A DNA stretch of 37,710 nt from the NCBI GenBank assembly GCA_945862235.1, contig CAMAYU010000039.1, positions 1-37,710 on the forward strand. Direction: 5' to 3'. The notes under the pieces were generated by a model. That model was not told the DNA's origin and did no database searches. It saw nothing but the letters and a program-made list of their open reading frames with translations. This DNA is from Schlesneria paludicola DSM 18645. Its GTDB lineage: Bacteria; Planctomycetota; Planctomycetia; Planctomycetales; Planctomycetaceae. A program made the translations under genes and the position numbers. Of the stretch, positions 1 to 8,213 are shown in pieces (within the stretch, counting starts at the first letter, position 1; each line of letters starts with the position of its first letter).

Positions 1-3000
1 CGGCGCGACGCGCGGGTTGTACGAAGTGATCGCGCGGGTGGAATCGGCTGATCCGGGGACCGGCCTCTTTCTCGGCGACAGCGACGGGCGGCCGCTGCAT
101 CGCATCGGCTTCTTCAAAGAGGCGACGACGCAGCAGATCACGTTCGGCGTGTTGCGACCGGGTGAACAGCGTGACACGTCGAACTTCGATCCGAACGGTT
201 TTCCGCCGCCGTATCACACGCCGCAGCAGTGGATCAAGCTGGTGGCGGGAGCGGGAACGTTGCAGATTCTCGTGAGCGGCGACGGTCGGAGTTGGGGGCA
301 TCTCGTCGAGAACCCGGCTCGCGATTTGATCGGTCCCGTCGCGACGATCGGCCTGTTTGCGAATCCCGTCGCACAGCCCGGCACCGCGCCCCGTTCGATT
401 CGACTGAGCCATCTCGAAGTCAGGGAACTCAACGGCGTCACGTCATTCGCCGAACGATCACTCGTCGCGCAGTCACCACCGTTCGCCAGTGACGAATTAA
501 AGGACATGGCCAAGTGGACGCAGCGCACACTGGCGACACAACCGGCGGGAGTCGCCTTGCCTCGTTGGTTCAATGCGTGCGCGGTGGCCGCGTTGAGCCA
601 AGGGCCAGCCAAGGAATTGGCCGTCCCGCTGTTGAGACAACTCATGGCCGTCGGCATTCGTTCTGAAGCATCGTTCGCACAGAAGCTGAAGCTGCTCGAT
701 GACGCCGCGCTCCTCAGCGACCTTTGGGACGAAGTGGCGGCGAAGGTTCATGCCACTCACTACGAGACACTCGCCGAGCAGATCGCTTCGACTGGCGACC
801 TGCATCCGCTGGCAACGCTCCGTCCCGCGATCATTCGTTCCCCGATGTGGACGGTCAGCAAGTTGCGGTTTGCGTGGGAACGACAGAACTCGCGCGAGCT
901 GTTGCTGGCGGCGTATCGCGGCGATTGGGCCGATGCGTGGGAGTCGAGTCAAACCGCGCTCTTCTGGAACACGGGCGTGCATCCCGACTGGCGACCGACC
1001 GAACGGAGCGACGATCTCGACAAGTACGCTCGCTGGTTGAAGGCGGTCTCGATTGAGAACGCTCCTCAACTGGACGACGGCACGGCGGGCGTCTTCCCCG
1101 GTGTCTGGCGGCATCCGCTGGCGATGCAATGGAACAAAGAGGCGTACAACGTTCGGTCGGAATTGCAGTCGGCACTCGTCGGGCAAACGTATGAAGACGC
1201 CTGTCGCATCGTGATGTCGATCGGCGATCACGATGGGCCGGGCATGTTGCCCGACATGGAAGACCGCCAATTATTCGTGTCACTGCCGACCGCGATTGCG
1301 GGCGCGATGCAGGCTCATCCCGACTTCGCCAAGTTGATGACCGAGAAGTTCGGGCCGCTCGGTCAGATTCGCGTTCGTACCGCGATCAATGCGGGAGACG
1401 TGCGCGGGATGCAGGCGGCGACGTTGCAGTTCTTCGGGACCGAGGCCGCAGCGGAGGCTCACGAATGGCTCGGCGATCGCGCCCTCGCGGCAGGTCGCTT
1501 TCCGGCTGCGGAAGAACATTTTCTGATGGGCCTCACGCACGCCGCCGCACGCCAGCGCGAGTCCCTCACCGCGCGGCTGCAACTGGCAACGGCTCTCAAC
1601 GGCCAGCAACCGTCGTCGCCGATTGTCACGCCGACCAAGCCGATCGAACTGAGCGGCACGAGCATCGCGCCCGCCGCGTTTGAGACGCTCATCCGCGATC
1701 TCTCCGCGCGACCTTCCGCATCGAGCCGCTTCGTCGTCACCACGACATCAGCCGCGCCGCCCCCTCTCACACCGGCCGCGTTCAAACTGGAAGCCCGTGC
1801 GCAGTTCGATGGCCAGCCGGGCAACAATCCCGGGCGGGCCGAGTTCCGTTTCGGCGATCCCTTCGCGCGGCAAATCTCCGTCGTGACCGATGTGCAACGG
1901 ATGTTTGTCAGCAACCGCTTCCAAGTGAATGCGTATGCGTTGCCCGGCGGACAGCAGCAATGGGCACAGGGCTTGGGAGCCGAACAGGGGGATGCCTACG
2001 GGCTGCCGTTCGCGCCGATGAAGCCACTCATCGCGGGAGACCGCTTGTACGTGAGGCGACTCACCAAGGCGGGGGCCGAGTTGGCGTGCCTGCAATGCGA
2101 CAACGGCCACGTCCTGTGGAAGCAACGACCGAACTCTCAGGTGCTGACCGATCCCGTCTTCTGGAACGGCAGCCTGTTCGCGCTGACGTTGGCCAAGGTG
2201 GACGACGATCTCCTCCAGATCGAAGCAACGCGGTTCGACTTTGAAACGGGAGCGGCCACGTCCTCACAGCCTCTCTTCCGCATGAAGGATCAAGGCGAGC
2301 GGAGTCTCGTCGCTCAACTGGCTCTCGCCGGTCGCGTCGCCGTCTGCACGCTCGGCGGGACAACCGCCTGCTTCGACAGCGCTGGCGAAGTCCAATGGCT
2401 GCGGCGTCACACGTGGCTACCGAAGATGATCGACGAACTGTCGGAAGATTTTCGAGCCTTCACGCCGAGCATCATGACCGACGCACCGAATAACTCGGGT
2501 GAGCAGCCGTCGGTCGCGGGAGGCCGCATCGTGGTCTCGCTTCCGGGCGTGCGCGCGGTCAGTTGCTTAAGCCTCGCGACAGGACGGCTCGTTTGGGAAC
2601 GACCGATCTCCGACCTGCGTGGCGCGATCTCCGTGAGCGGTTCGCGCGTACTGGTCGATACGACGACGGGACTCACCGCGCTGTCACTCGACGACGGCAC
2701 GGTCGCGTGGTCGCAGCCGCTCGACGCGCGACTCGAAGCGATTCACGCCGAGGGCAATGTCGTCGTGGTCGCTCATCGCGCGAAGCTGGTCGGCAACAAG
2801 TCGAAGCCGTTTTTGATGTGGCTCGATCTGAAGACCGGTCGCGAACTGGCGCAGTCTCAAGTGGAAGGAGTCGAGCGCGACGAGAACCAACTCGGGCCGC
2901 TCGTGTTTGCAGCAGGCAAGTGGTGGACGTTCGCGGGCCAAGGCTGGAAAGACCCGAAGAGAGAACTGAATGAACTCGTCGCCGCATCGCCGCTCGTCCC

Positions 3001-3478
3001 CGGTCGCTTCGGTGACACGGCTCTCGGCGCGTGGCAGCCCGACATCATCGAGACGCAACTCGCCGACCTCGCCCTCATCCTCCCCGGCTGGTCCCTCGCG
3101 ACCGGCTTCTCGGCGAACCACAAACTGATCGTGAGCGACCAGCGCGGCGAGACCGCTGTTCTCTCCAGCAAGCTCGTCGAGACGCACGACATTGCACTCG
3201 TCGGCCAATTTGAAATCCCCGCCGGTCGCAAGACGACGCTCCGGTTGCGTGTTGGCAATCATTCCGACAAACGCTGGCAACTCGGCGTGCGCGTCGAGAA
3301 CCAACTGCTGCTCGATCGCACCATCGAAGAGACCGGCAGCGCGAACGGCTGGCACGACATCGTCGTCGATCTCAGCCCGTTCGCCGGACGCACAATCCCA
3401 GTTCAACTCCTGCACGCCGCCCCGAAGCAACAACAAACAGAAGTCCTCTGGAAACGAGCTGTCGTCGTGGTTGAGTAG
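1..3478 (+). CDS. Large PQQ-like beta-propeller protein, 5' end outside window
   Basis: The reading frame is open from the window edge (codons at 2, 5, 8 and so on run into a TTG at 17), so the true start lies upstream and at least 1153 residues are seen. Counting from position 17, residues 1-140 resemble a concanavalin/LamG-like beta domain of the kind found at the front of planctomycete DUF1583-type proteins (tentative, from memory). Residues 140-540 are helical and TPR-like, followed by a Pro/Ser/Thr linker at about 540-600. Residues 600-1040 carry PQQ-like propeller blades, with recurrent patterns such as GHVLWKQ, GRLVWERP and GTVAWSQP. The last 90 residues form a predicted beta-sandwich. 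Such proteins are normally exported, but the signal peptide would be outside the window. No enzymatic motif is visible. The architecture resembles the 1528-residue protein at the other end of the window, although the two are clearly not recent duplicates. Confidence 0.85.
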   Translation, partial: GATRGLYEVIARVESADPGTGLFLGDSDGRPLHRIGFFKEATTQQITFGVLRPGEQRDTSNFDPNGFPPPYHTPQQWIKLVAGAGTLQILVSGDGRSWGHLVENPARDLIGPVATIGLFANPVAQPGTAPRSIRLSHLEVRELNGVTSFAERSLVAQSPPFASDELKDMAKWTQRTLATQPAGVALPRWFNACAVAALSQGPAKELAVPLLRQLMAVGIRSEASFAQKLKLLDDAALLSDLWDEVAAKVHATHYETLAEQIASTGDLHPLATLRPAIIRSPMWTVSKLRFAWERQNSRELLLAAYRGDWADAWESSQTALFWNTGVHPDWRPTERSDDLDKYARWLKAVSIENAPQLDDGTAGVFPGVWRHPLAMQWNKEAYNVRSELQSALVGQTYEDACRIVMSIGDHDGPGMLPDMEDRQLFVSLPTAIAGAMQAHPDFAKLMTEKFGPLGQIRVRTAINAGDVRGMQAATLQFFGTEAAAEAHEWLGDRALAAGRFPAAEEHFLMGLTHAAARQRESLTARLQLATALNGQQPSSPIVTPTKPIELSGTSIAPAAFETLIRDLSARPSASSRFVVTTTSAAPPPLTPAAFKLEARAQFDGQPGNNPGRAEFRFGDPFARQISVVTDVQRMFVSNRFQVNAYALPGGQQQWAQGLGAEQGDAYGLPFAPMKPLIAGDRLYVRRLTKAGAELACLQCDNGHVLWKQRPNSQVLTDPVFWNGSLFALTLAKVDDDLLQIEATRFDFETGAATSSQPLFRMKDQGERSLVAQLALAGRVAVCTLGGTTACFDSAGEVQWLRRHTWLPKMIDELSEDFRAFTPSIMTDAPNNSGEQPSVAGGRIVVSLPGVRAVSCLSLATGRLVWERPISDLRGAISVSGSRVLVDTTTGLTALSLDDGTVAWSQPLDARLEAIHAEGNVVVVAHRAKLVGNKSKPFLMWLDLKTGRELAQSQVEGVERDENQLGPLVFAAGKWWTFAGQGWKDPKRELNELVAASPLVPGRFGDTALGAWQPDIIETQLADLALILPGWSLATGFSANHKLIVSDQRGETAVLSSKLVETHDIALVGQFEIPAGRKTTLRLRVGNHSDKRWQLGVRVENQLLLDRTIEETGSANGWHDIVVDLSPFAGRTIPVQLLHAAPKQQQTEVLWKRAVVVVE

Positions 3479-3502
3479 GCTGGCCGCCTCATCCCCCCGC
3501 GC

Positions 3503-3586
3503 CTGTCTCTTCATCAATTTGCCCTCCCGTCATTCGGTCGAAGCGGTCGGACAGAATGATGGGAAGGCAAATTGATGAAGAGACAG
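3503..3586. repeat. 84-bp inverted repeat (33-bp arms)
   Basis: The arms at 3503-3535 and 3554-3586 are complementary at 31 of 33 positions, with an 18-nt loop. Both mismatches are C/A on the plus strand and therefore G-U wobbles in a minus-strand transcript. The repeat starts 25 bp after the stop of the upstream propeller gene and lies between convergent genes, so it may act as a terminator. No T-run follows either arm. I see no second copy in the window. Confidence 0.8.
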
Positions 3587-3630
3587 TTTGCTGACGCTTA
3601 GAACGGGCGCATCAACAACTGTTGGAAGTT

Positions 3631-3702
3631 GGTGAGCCGGGTGCCGTAAGGCCTTGGACTTTTCGTCGAAGAAATCCGGGGCCTTACGGCACCCGGCTCA
3701 CC
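3631..3702. repeat. Palindromic element family A, copy 1
   Basis: The arms 3631-3653 and 3680-3702 are perfectly complementary over 23 bp (GGTGAGCCGGGTGCCGT...), and a weaker stem continues inward, giving a 72-bp hairpin. The same sequence recurs at 26871-26949 and as a single arm at 32551-32573. Here it lies 45 bp beyond the stop codon of lhgO, between convergent genes. Confidence 0.85.
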
Positions 3703-3746
3703 ACAGCCAAACAGCCGAATTCGGACTGTGATTGAAGCGCCGGCAC

Positions 3747-4946
3747 TTACGTCAGGTGTGTCGCAACCTTATCGACGATCATGCGACCGACGTTGAGCGA
3801 CGCTGTCGCTGCGGGACTCGGCGCGTTGCAGACGTTGATGACCAAATCATTCTCGACGATCAGGAAGTCATCGACGAGGTTGCCATCGCGTGTGAGAGCC
3901 TGAGCGCGGACACCGGCCGGAGCGGGGACGAGATGCTCGGACTGCACTTCTGGAACGAGGCGTTGCAGCGCCGCGACGAATGCCGCCTTGCTGAAAGATC
4001 GCCACATCTCACCGAGGCCCGCGCGCCAGTGCTTCCAGGCGAGACGCAGGAAGCCGGGATAAGTGAGGGACTCCAGCGTGTCGAACAGATTGAAGCTCGT
4101 CTTGAAGTAGCCTTCCCGCGCGAAGGCCAGCACGGCGTTCGGCCCGCACTCGACTCCACCGTGAATCATCTTCGTGAAGTGAACGCCGAGGAACGGGAAG
4201 TTCGGGTCGGGGACGGGATAGATCAGACCGCGACAGAGATGCTGGGCCGAAGGTTTTAGCTCGAAGTACTCGCCGCGAAACGGAACGATCTGCGCGTCGG
4301 GACGCTGACCCGACATCCATGTCATGCGGTCGGAGTGCAGCCCCGCGCAGTTCACGATCAGTCGCGCTTCGATCTCACCCGCCGTGTTTTCGACGACCAT
4401 GCGGTTGTCGCGACGGAACATTCCCGTCACCTTCGCGCTCGTCTTGACTGTCGCTCCGCGTTCTGTGATTCGCTGGGAAAGTCGCTCGCAGACTTGCCGA
4501 TAATCGACGATCCCCGCTTGCGGGACATGAATCGCCTGAATGCCAGCCGCGTGCGGTTCCAATTCCTTCAGCCGCGCGGCATCGATCATTTGGCAGACGG
4601 TCCCATTGGCTTGGCCTCGCTCGTAGATTCGTTCGAGTTGTGGAATCTCTTCTCGTGTGATCGCGACGATCACCTTGCCACACAGCTCGAACGGGATGTT
4701 CTCCTGGGTGCAAAAGGTTTCCATCGCGAGCTTCCCCTCGCGGCAGTTCGTCGCGCGCAGCGACCCCGGCTTGTAGTAGATCCCGGAATGGAGCACTCCC
4801 GAATTGTGGCCGGTCTGGTGTTGAGCGACCTCGCGCTCCTTCTCCAAGATCACGACCTGCTTGCCGGGGAACCGTTCAAGCAACCGGTAGGCCGTCGCCA
4901 AACCGACGATGCCGCCGCCAATGATCGCCACGTCTACCTGCTGCAT
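3747..4946 (-). CDS. lhgO: L-2-hydroxyglutarate oxidase
   Basis: This 399-residue protein is the usual length for the LhgO/YgaF family of FAD-dependent oxidoreductases (DAO fold). It oxidises L-2-hydroxyglutarate to 2-oxoglutarate, passing electrons to FAD and then to oxygen or the quinone pool. The N-terminus carries the dinucleotide-binding motif G10-G-G-I-V-G15 followed by an acidic residue at the end of strand 2 (VVILEKE). The family signature HNSGVLHSGIYY lies near residues 47-58. FRGEYF in the middle and the C-terminal glycine-rich NVCNAPSPAATASLNVG segment also fit the family. The ATG at 4946 gives the canonical N-terminus, with a weak GGAAAG ribosome site upstream. It stands alone, convergent with the propeller gene and divergent from the HNH gene. 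A pathway link to neighbours is not evident. Confidence 0.92.
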   Translation of the reverse strand: MQQVDVAIIGGGIVGLATAYRLLERFPGKQVVILEKEREVAQHQTGHNSGVLHSGIYYKPGSLRATNCREGKLAMETFCTQENIPFELCGKVIVAITREEIPQLERIYERGQANGTVCQMIDAARLKELEPHAAGIQAIHVPQAGIVDYRQVCERLSQRITERGATVKTSAKVTGMFRRDNRMVVENTAGEIEARLIVNCAGLHSDRMTWMSGQRPDAQIVPFRGEYFELKPSAQHLCRGLIYPVPDPNFPFLGVHFTKMIHGGVECGPNAVLAFAREGYFKTSFNLFDTLESLTYPGFLRLAWKHWRAGLGEMWRSFSKAAFVAALQRLVPEVQSEHLVPAPAGVRAQALTRDGNLVDDFLIVENDLVINVCNAPSPAATASLNVGRMIVDKVATHLT

Positions 4947-5317
4947 GACCGTCTTTCCAACCGTTTGAGGAAGCGAGCGACCCAGACCGGGCCGCGTGTC
5001 GGGCCCGAGTATAGTCGCCGCTGTTTGCCTGAACCATCATCCACGGAGCTGATGATCGCGCCGCGCATGTAGCATCAATTCGTGAGTTACGAATTGAACC
5101 ACGGTCGCGGCGAGAGTGTCCCTGCCGGGAGTGAAACCGACATTTCCGCTTCCATGAATTTTTGCAGCACTTCACGTCAGCGGGTGTGGATTGGTTGCCG
5201 AACGTGCTTCAATCGGTTTCTATTGTCGAACTGTCGCCGCTCAGTCGGGGCGAGGTCATGGTGTCGAGGCCGTTGTGAATCGATTCACAACCACCTCACA
5301 CAGAAGAGGAGTCTGGT
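4947..5317. other. Divergent intergenic region between lhgO and the HNH gene
   Basis: This stretch of 371 bp has no convincing gene; the short frames across it have no recognisable protein features. It should hold the promoters of lhgO (leftward) and of the HNH gene (rightward). The only clear structure I see is the perfect palindrome at 5272-5291. I could not assign -35/-10 boxes with confidence. Confidence 0.5.
5272..5291. promoter_or_regulatory. Perfect 20-bp palindrome, candidate operator
   Basis: The sequence GTTGTGAATCGATTCACAAC is an exact self-complement with no spacer. It ends 26 bp before the GTG start of the HNH gene and 13 bp before its AGAGGAG ribosome site. This size and symmetry suit a binding site for a dimeric helix-turn-helix regulator, and a site here would overlap the transcription start or the 5' leader. 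Its partner protein is unknown. It does not match the long-armed dispersed palindromes elsewhere in the window. Confidence 0.5.
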
Positions 5318-5911
5318 GTGGTCGCATCACTGCAACGTCCGACGCTGGTCTTGAACCGCAACTGGCAGCCGGTGGGAGTGGTCTCCGTGGCGAGGTCACT
5401 CACGCTGGTTGCCGCCGAACGGGCACGGTTCGTCAATCCGGCCGACTTCCAACAGTACTCGTGGGAAGACTGGGCGCGACTCGCACCGTCTGACGACGGC
5501 ATGTTCGTGCAATCGGTGACGTTCCGGATGCGCATTCCCGAGGTCATCACACTGACTCGGTACGACCGTGTTCCGACCAACGTCGTCACCTTCAGCCGTC
5601 GCAACATCTACAAGCGCGATCACCACACCTGCCAGTACTGCGGCGTCCAACCGGGGAGCGAAGAGCTGACCATTGATCACGTCCAACCTCGTTCGCGCGG
5701 AGGGACATCGACGTGGGACAACTGCGTCTTGGCGTGCATCGACTGCAACAAGCGCAAGGCCAACAAGACGCCGTCTGAGGCCCGGATGCCACTCGCCAAA
5801 ACGCCGATTCGTCCGACGTGGAAGCCGATGTACTCGTGGCACTCGATGCGCGTCGCCAGTTGGTCCAAGTTCCTCAGCGAGGCTTACTGGAACATCGAAC
5901 TGGACGAGTAA
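5318..5911 (+). CDS. HNH endonuclease family protein
   Basis: This 197-residue protein carries an HNH nuclease domain of the zinc-ribbon type at about residues 95-150. C105-x-x-C108 and C140-x-x-C143 are the structural zinc ligands. D120-H121 supplies the catalytic histidine, and N135 is the central asparagine. The N-terminal 90 residues (VLNRNWQPVGV...) are typical of stand-alone HNH proteins common in planctomycetes and cyanobacteria, whose biological substrate is generally unknown. The start is taken as GTG 5318 because AGAGGAG lies 6 bp upstream and the following residues match the usual N-terminus. No methyltransferase or restriction partner is adjacent, so this is unlikely to be a classical restriction system. 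A perfect palindrome just upstream suggests regulated expression. Confidence 0.85.
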   Translation: MVASLQRPTLVLNRNWQPVGVVSVARSLTLVAAERARFVNPADFQQYSWEDWARLAPSDDGMFVQSVTFRMRIPEVITLTRYDRVPTNVVTFSRRNIYKRDHHTCQYCGVQPGSEELTIDHVQPRSRGGTSTWDNCVLACIDCNKRKANKTPSEARMPLAKTPIRPTWKPMYSWHSMRVASWSKFLSEAYWNIELDE

Positions 5912-5934
5912 CGCGACCTCAATGAAAGCGACCT

Positions 5935-6043
5935 CACCGGGCTTGCCCCGGTGGCTCGCTGGTTTCTGCACTACTCGCTTCGTTGCGTCCGGGTGATCGC
6001 AAAAGTAGTGCAAAGACCTGATTCCACCGGGGCAAGCCCGTTG
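5935..6043. repeat. Palindromic element family E, copy 1 (intergenic)
   Basis: Outer arms at about 5936-5954 (ACCGGGCTTGCCCCGGTGG) and 6025-6042 pair. Inner arms GTTTCTGCACTACT (5962-5975) and AGTAGTGCAAAGAC (6005-6018) also pair. A second copy with the same outer and inner arms but a different centre is at 26428-26557, inside a coding sequence. This copy lies in the 273-bp gap between the HNH and SPFH genes, which holds nothing else that I recognise. Confidence 0.85.
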
Positions 6044-6184
6044 GGGTTCGTTGGTCTGAGGGTCTCTGCGAAGTTCCTCCGTGAGCCGAACGCAGATCGC
6101 CACGTTCGGGGCGGCGTTCCCGTTGTTCGTGATGCTTCACCGCGAAAGTGCGGCGCGTCGAAACCTCTTTCGGAGACCACTGCC

Positions 6185-7072
6185 ATGACTCAAGAACGAC
6201 CGATTCAGGCCAGCAATGGCTGGGTTCAATTGCCGCTCAATTTGGGACTGTTGCTCGCAGCTCCGGTCATCTTTTTGATGGGCGTCGGCATGGCACAAGG
6301 ACGGGGCGGCGTCCCGTTGGTGGCGGGGCTGTTCTGTGTGATCGGTGTCATCACCGGGATCGCGGCGCTGATCCGTCTCGGTGGCCACTTCACACTCCAA
6401 CCGAACGAGGCCATCGTCCTCAGTTTCTTCGGTCCCTATGTGGGCACCGTGCGCGAAAGCGGCTTCTACTGGGTCAACCCGTTCATGACGAAGCGCAAGA
6501 TTTCACTGAAGTCGCGCAACTTTGAAGGAGCCAAACTGAAGGTCAACGACAAGGGAGGCAACCCCATCGAGATCGGTGCCGTCGTCGTGTGGCGCGTTGA
6601 GAACTCGGCTCAAGCGGTCTTCGATGTCGAGGACTACGACAGCTACGTCCGCATTCAAAGTGAGACGGCACTGCGCCACCTCGCCAACAGCTACGCCTAC
6701 GATCACGGTGAAGCGCACGAGATCACGTTGCGGAGCGGTATGGACGAAGTCTCCGCCGCGCTCCGATCCGAGTTGCAGGACCGGCTCAAACACGCAGGGG
6801 TCACCTGCGACGATGCCCGGCTGACGCACCTCGCCTACGCTTCGGAAATTGCCGGAGTCATGCTGCGACGCCAGCAGGCCGAAGCGATCATCGCCGCACG
6901 CCAAATGATCGTGCATGGGGCGGTGAGCATGGTCGAGATGGCGTTAAAAGAGCTGGAACAAAAGCAGGTCGTGACATTCGACTCGGCCCAAAAGGCAACG
7001 CTCGTCAGCAACCTGCTCGTCGTGCTGTGCAGTGAGTCCGAAGCGCAGCCCGTCGTCAACGCGGGAGCGTGA
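6185..7072 (+). CDS. SPFH/Band 7 domain membrane protein
   Basis: This 295-residue protein has two predicted membrane segments (about residues 16-35 and 43-65) followed by an SPFH/Band 7 domain (about 70-255). The domain contains characteristic stretches: EAIVLSFFGPYVGTVRESGF, a KRKISL segment, WRVENSAQAVFDVEDY and RLTHLAYASEIAGVMLRRQQ. Members form oligomeric scaffolds at the inner membrane and influence membrane organisation or membrane-bound proteases; the exact role here is unknown. The open frame extends upstream to 5951, but that stretch is made of the family E repeat. ATG 6185 gives the conserved start and has a purine-rich CGGAGA site upstream. No NfeD-like partner is adjacent. Confidence 0.87.
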   Translation: MTQERPIQASNGWVQLPLNLGLLLAAPVIFLMGVGMAQGRGGVPLVAGLFCVIGVITGIAALIRLGGHFTLQPNEAIVLSFFGPYVGTVRESGFYWVNPFMTKRKISLKSRNFEGAKLKVNDKGGNPIEIGAVVVWRVENSAQAVFDVEDYDSYVRIQSETALRHLANSYAYDHGEAHEITLRSGMDEVSAALRSELQDRLKHAGVTCDDARLTHLAYASEIAGVMLRRQQAEAIIAARQMIVHGAVSMVEMALKELEQKQVVTFDSAQKATLVSNLLVVLCSESEAQPVVNAGA

Positions 7073-7110
7073 CCCCTGATCTCCGAACAGTTGTAGAAGT
7101 TGGGTTAACT

Positions 7111-7206
7111 GCCTTTTGAAAAACGTAGGGTAAGCGTCTCGCTTACCCGCCAATGCCGTTGAAAAATGGGCAAGCCAGAGGCTTACCCTATGTTTTCCAA
7201 CAGGCT
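7111..7206. repeat. Palindromic element family F, copy 1
   Basis: Arms CCTTTTGAAAAACGTAGGG... (7112-7135) and ...TACCCTATGTTTTCCAACAGG (7181-7204) pair with a few mismatches. An inner small hairpin GGGTAAGCGTCTCGCTTACCC sits at 7128-7148. Related partial copies are at 19563-19632 and 30591-30625. The element fills most of the gap between the SPFH gene and the following isomerase gene. The start frame open from 7166 crosses its right half. Confidence 0.75.
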
Positions 7207-7243
7207 GCTAACGCCCCCGTCACTCCATTCAGGAATCGACTTC

Positions 7244-8203
7244 ATGCAGATCACTCGTCGCGAATTGATGAGCCTTGCCGCGCTGGGTCTTGTGGGGGAA
7301 GCGGCATCAGTGGGTCTGACCGCTGAGACACCGGTTACCGAGCGGCGGAGGGCCAATCGGATCGGGGTTTCGACGTACTCATTCTGGCACTTCCGAGGGG
7401 AACCGACGCCGATCGAGAGTTGTCTCGAACAGGCGGCCGAAATGGGTTTTGATGGCGTTGAAATCTTGCACGTTCACATGGAAGAGGCGGCCAAGGCGGC
7501 GGGCGGGCAGGTCGATAAGCCGTACCTGCGCAAGCTGAAGCGGCTCGCGTTTTCGCTGGGTCTCGACCTGATGGGCTTCTCGACACATCAGGGCTTCGTC
7601 ACGCCTGATGAAGAGAAGAGGAGGAAGAACGTCGCGCATACCGCCCGCTGTTTGGAACTGGCCTACGAACTGGGCATCCCCACGATCAGGGTCAACACCG
7701 GCCGCTGGGGGACGAGCAAGAGCTTCGACGAGTTGATGGCCAACAAGGGGATCGAGCCGCGTCTGCCGGGTTACTCCGACGAGCAGGGGTTTGAGTGGGT
7801 CCAGCGCAGTTTCGAGGAACTCCTCCCGAAGGCCGAGGAGTGTGGCGTGGTGATGGGCCTCGAAAATCATTGGGGCTTGGGGCGCGAGGCGGCAGGCGTG
7901 CTGAAGGTGCTCGACGCTATCAAGTCGCCGTGGTTGCAGGCGACACTCGACACGGGCAACTTCCTCGAAAACATGTACGAGCAAATGGAGGCTCTCGCCC
8001 CGCGCACAGTTCTCGTGCAAGCGAAGACTTACCACGGTGGCGGCGAATGGTACGCGCTCGACATCGATTACGATCGCGTGGCAACGCTGCTGCGCAAGGC
8101 CAAATATCGCGGTTATGTGTCGCTCGAAATGGAAGGGAAGGAAGCCCCAACCACGGCGATCCCTCAGAGTCTCGCTCTGTTGCGAAAGGCGTTCGGCGCG
8201 TGA
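7244..8203 (+). CDS. Secreted sugar phosphate isomerase/epimerase-like TIM-barrel protein
   Basis: This 319-residue protein starts with a twin-arginine-like leader (ITRRELMSLAALGLVGEAAS), so it is probably exported by Tat after folding. The rest is an AP endonuclease family 2 / xylose isomerase-like TIM barrel. It begins GVSTYSFWHF and GFDGVEILHVHM, and contains the metal-site type motifs GLENHWGL and ATLDTGNFLE and the C-terminal VSLEMEGKE. Such exported proteins are abundant in planctomycetes and act on sugars or sugar derivatives; the substrate cannot be read from sequence. ATG 7244 is chosen over the upstream frame start at 7166 because the latter lies in a repeat and would disrupt the leader. 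The gene converges on its downstream neighbour with a gap of only 10 bp. Confidence 0.85.
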   Translation: MQITRRELMSLAALGLVGEAASVGLTAETPVTERRRANRIGVSTYSFWHFRGEPTPIESCLEQAAEMGFDGVEILHVHMEEAAKAAGGQVDKPYLRKLKRLAFSLGLDLMGFSTHQGFVTPDEEKRRKNVAHTARCLELAYELGIPTIRVNTGRWGTSKSFDELMANKGIEPRLPGYSDEQGFEWVQRSFEELLPKAEECGVVMGLENHWGLGREAAGVLKVLDAIKSPWLQATLDTGNFLENMYEQMEALAPRTVLVQAKTYHGGGEWYALDIDYDRVATLLRKAKYRGYVSLEMEGKEAPTTAIPQSLALLRKAFGA

Positions 8204-8213
8204 GGCATCCACT

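Noticed and set aside
3732..4259. Plus-strand frame of 175 codons at the end of lhgO
   Set aside because: Opposite to the conserved C-terminus of lhgO and without recognisable domain.
4335..5072. Plus-strand open frame of 245 codons opposite lhgO
   Set aside because: The minus-strand protein matches LhgO in full, so this frame is a shadow.
5082..5354. Possible small gene upstream of the HNH gene
   Set aside because: Runs through the palindromic operator candidate and overlaps the HNH start; no protein features.
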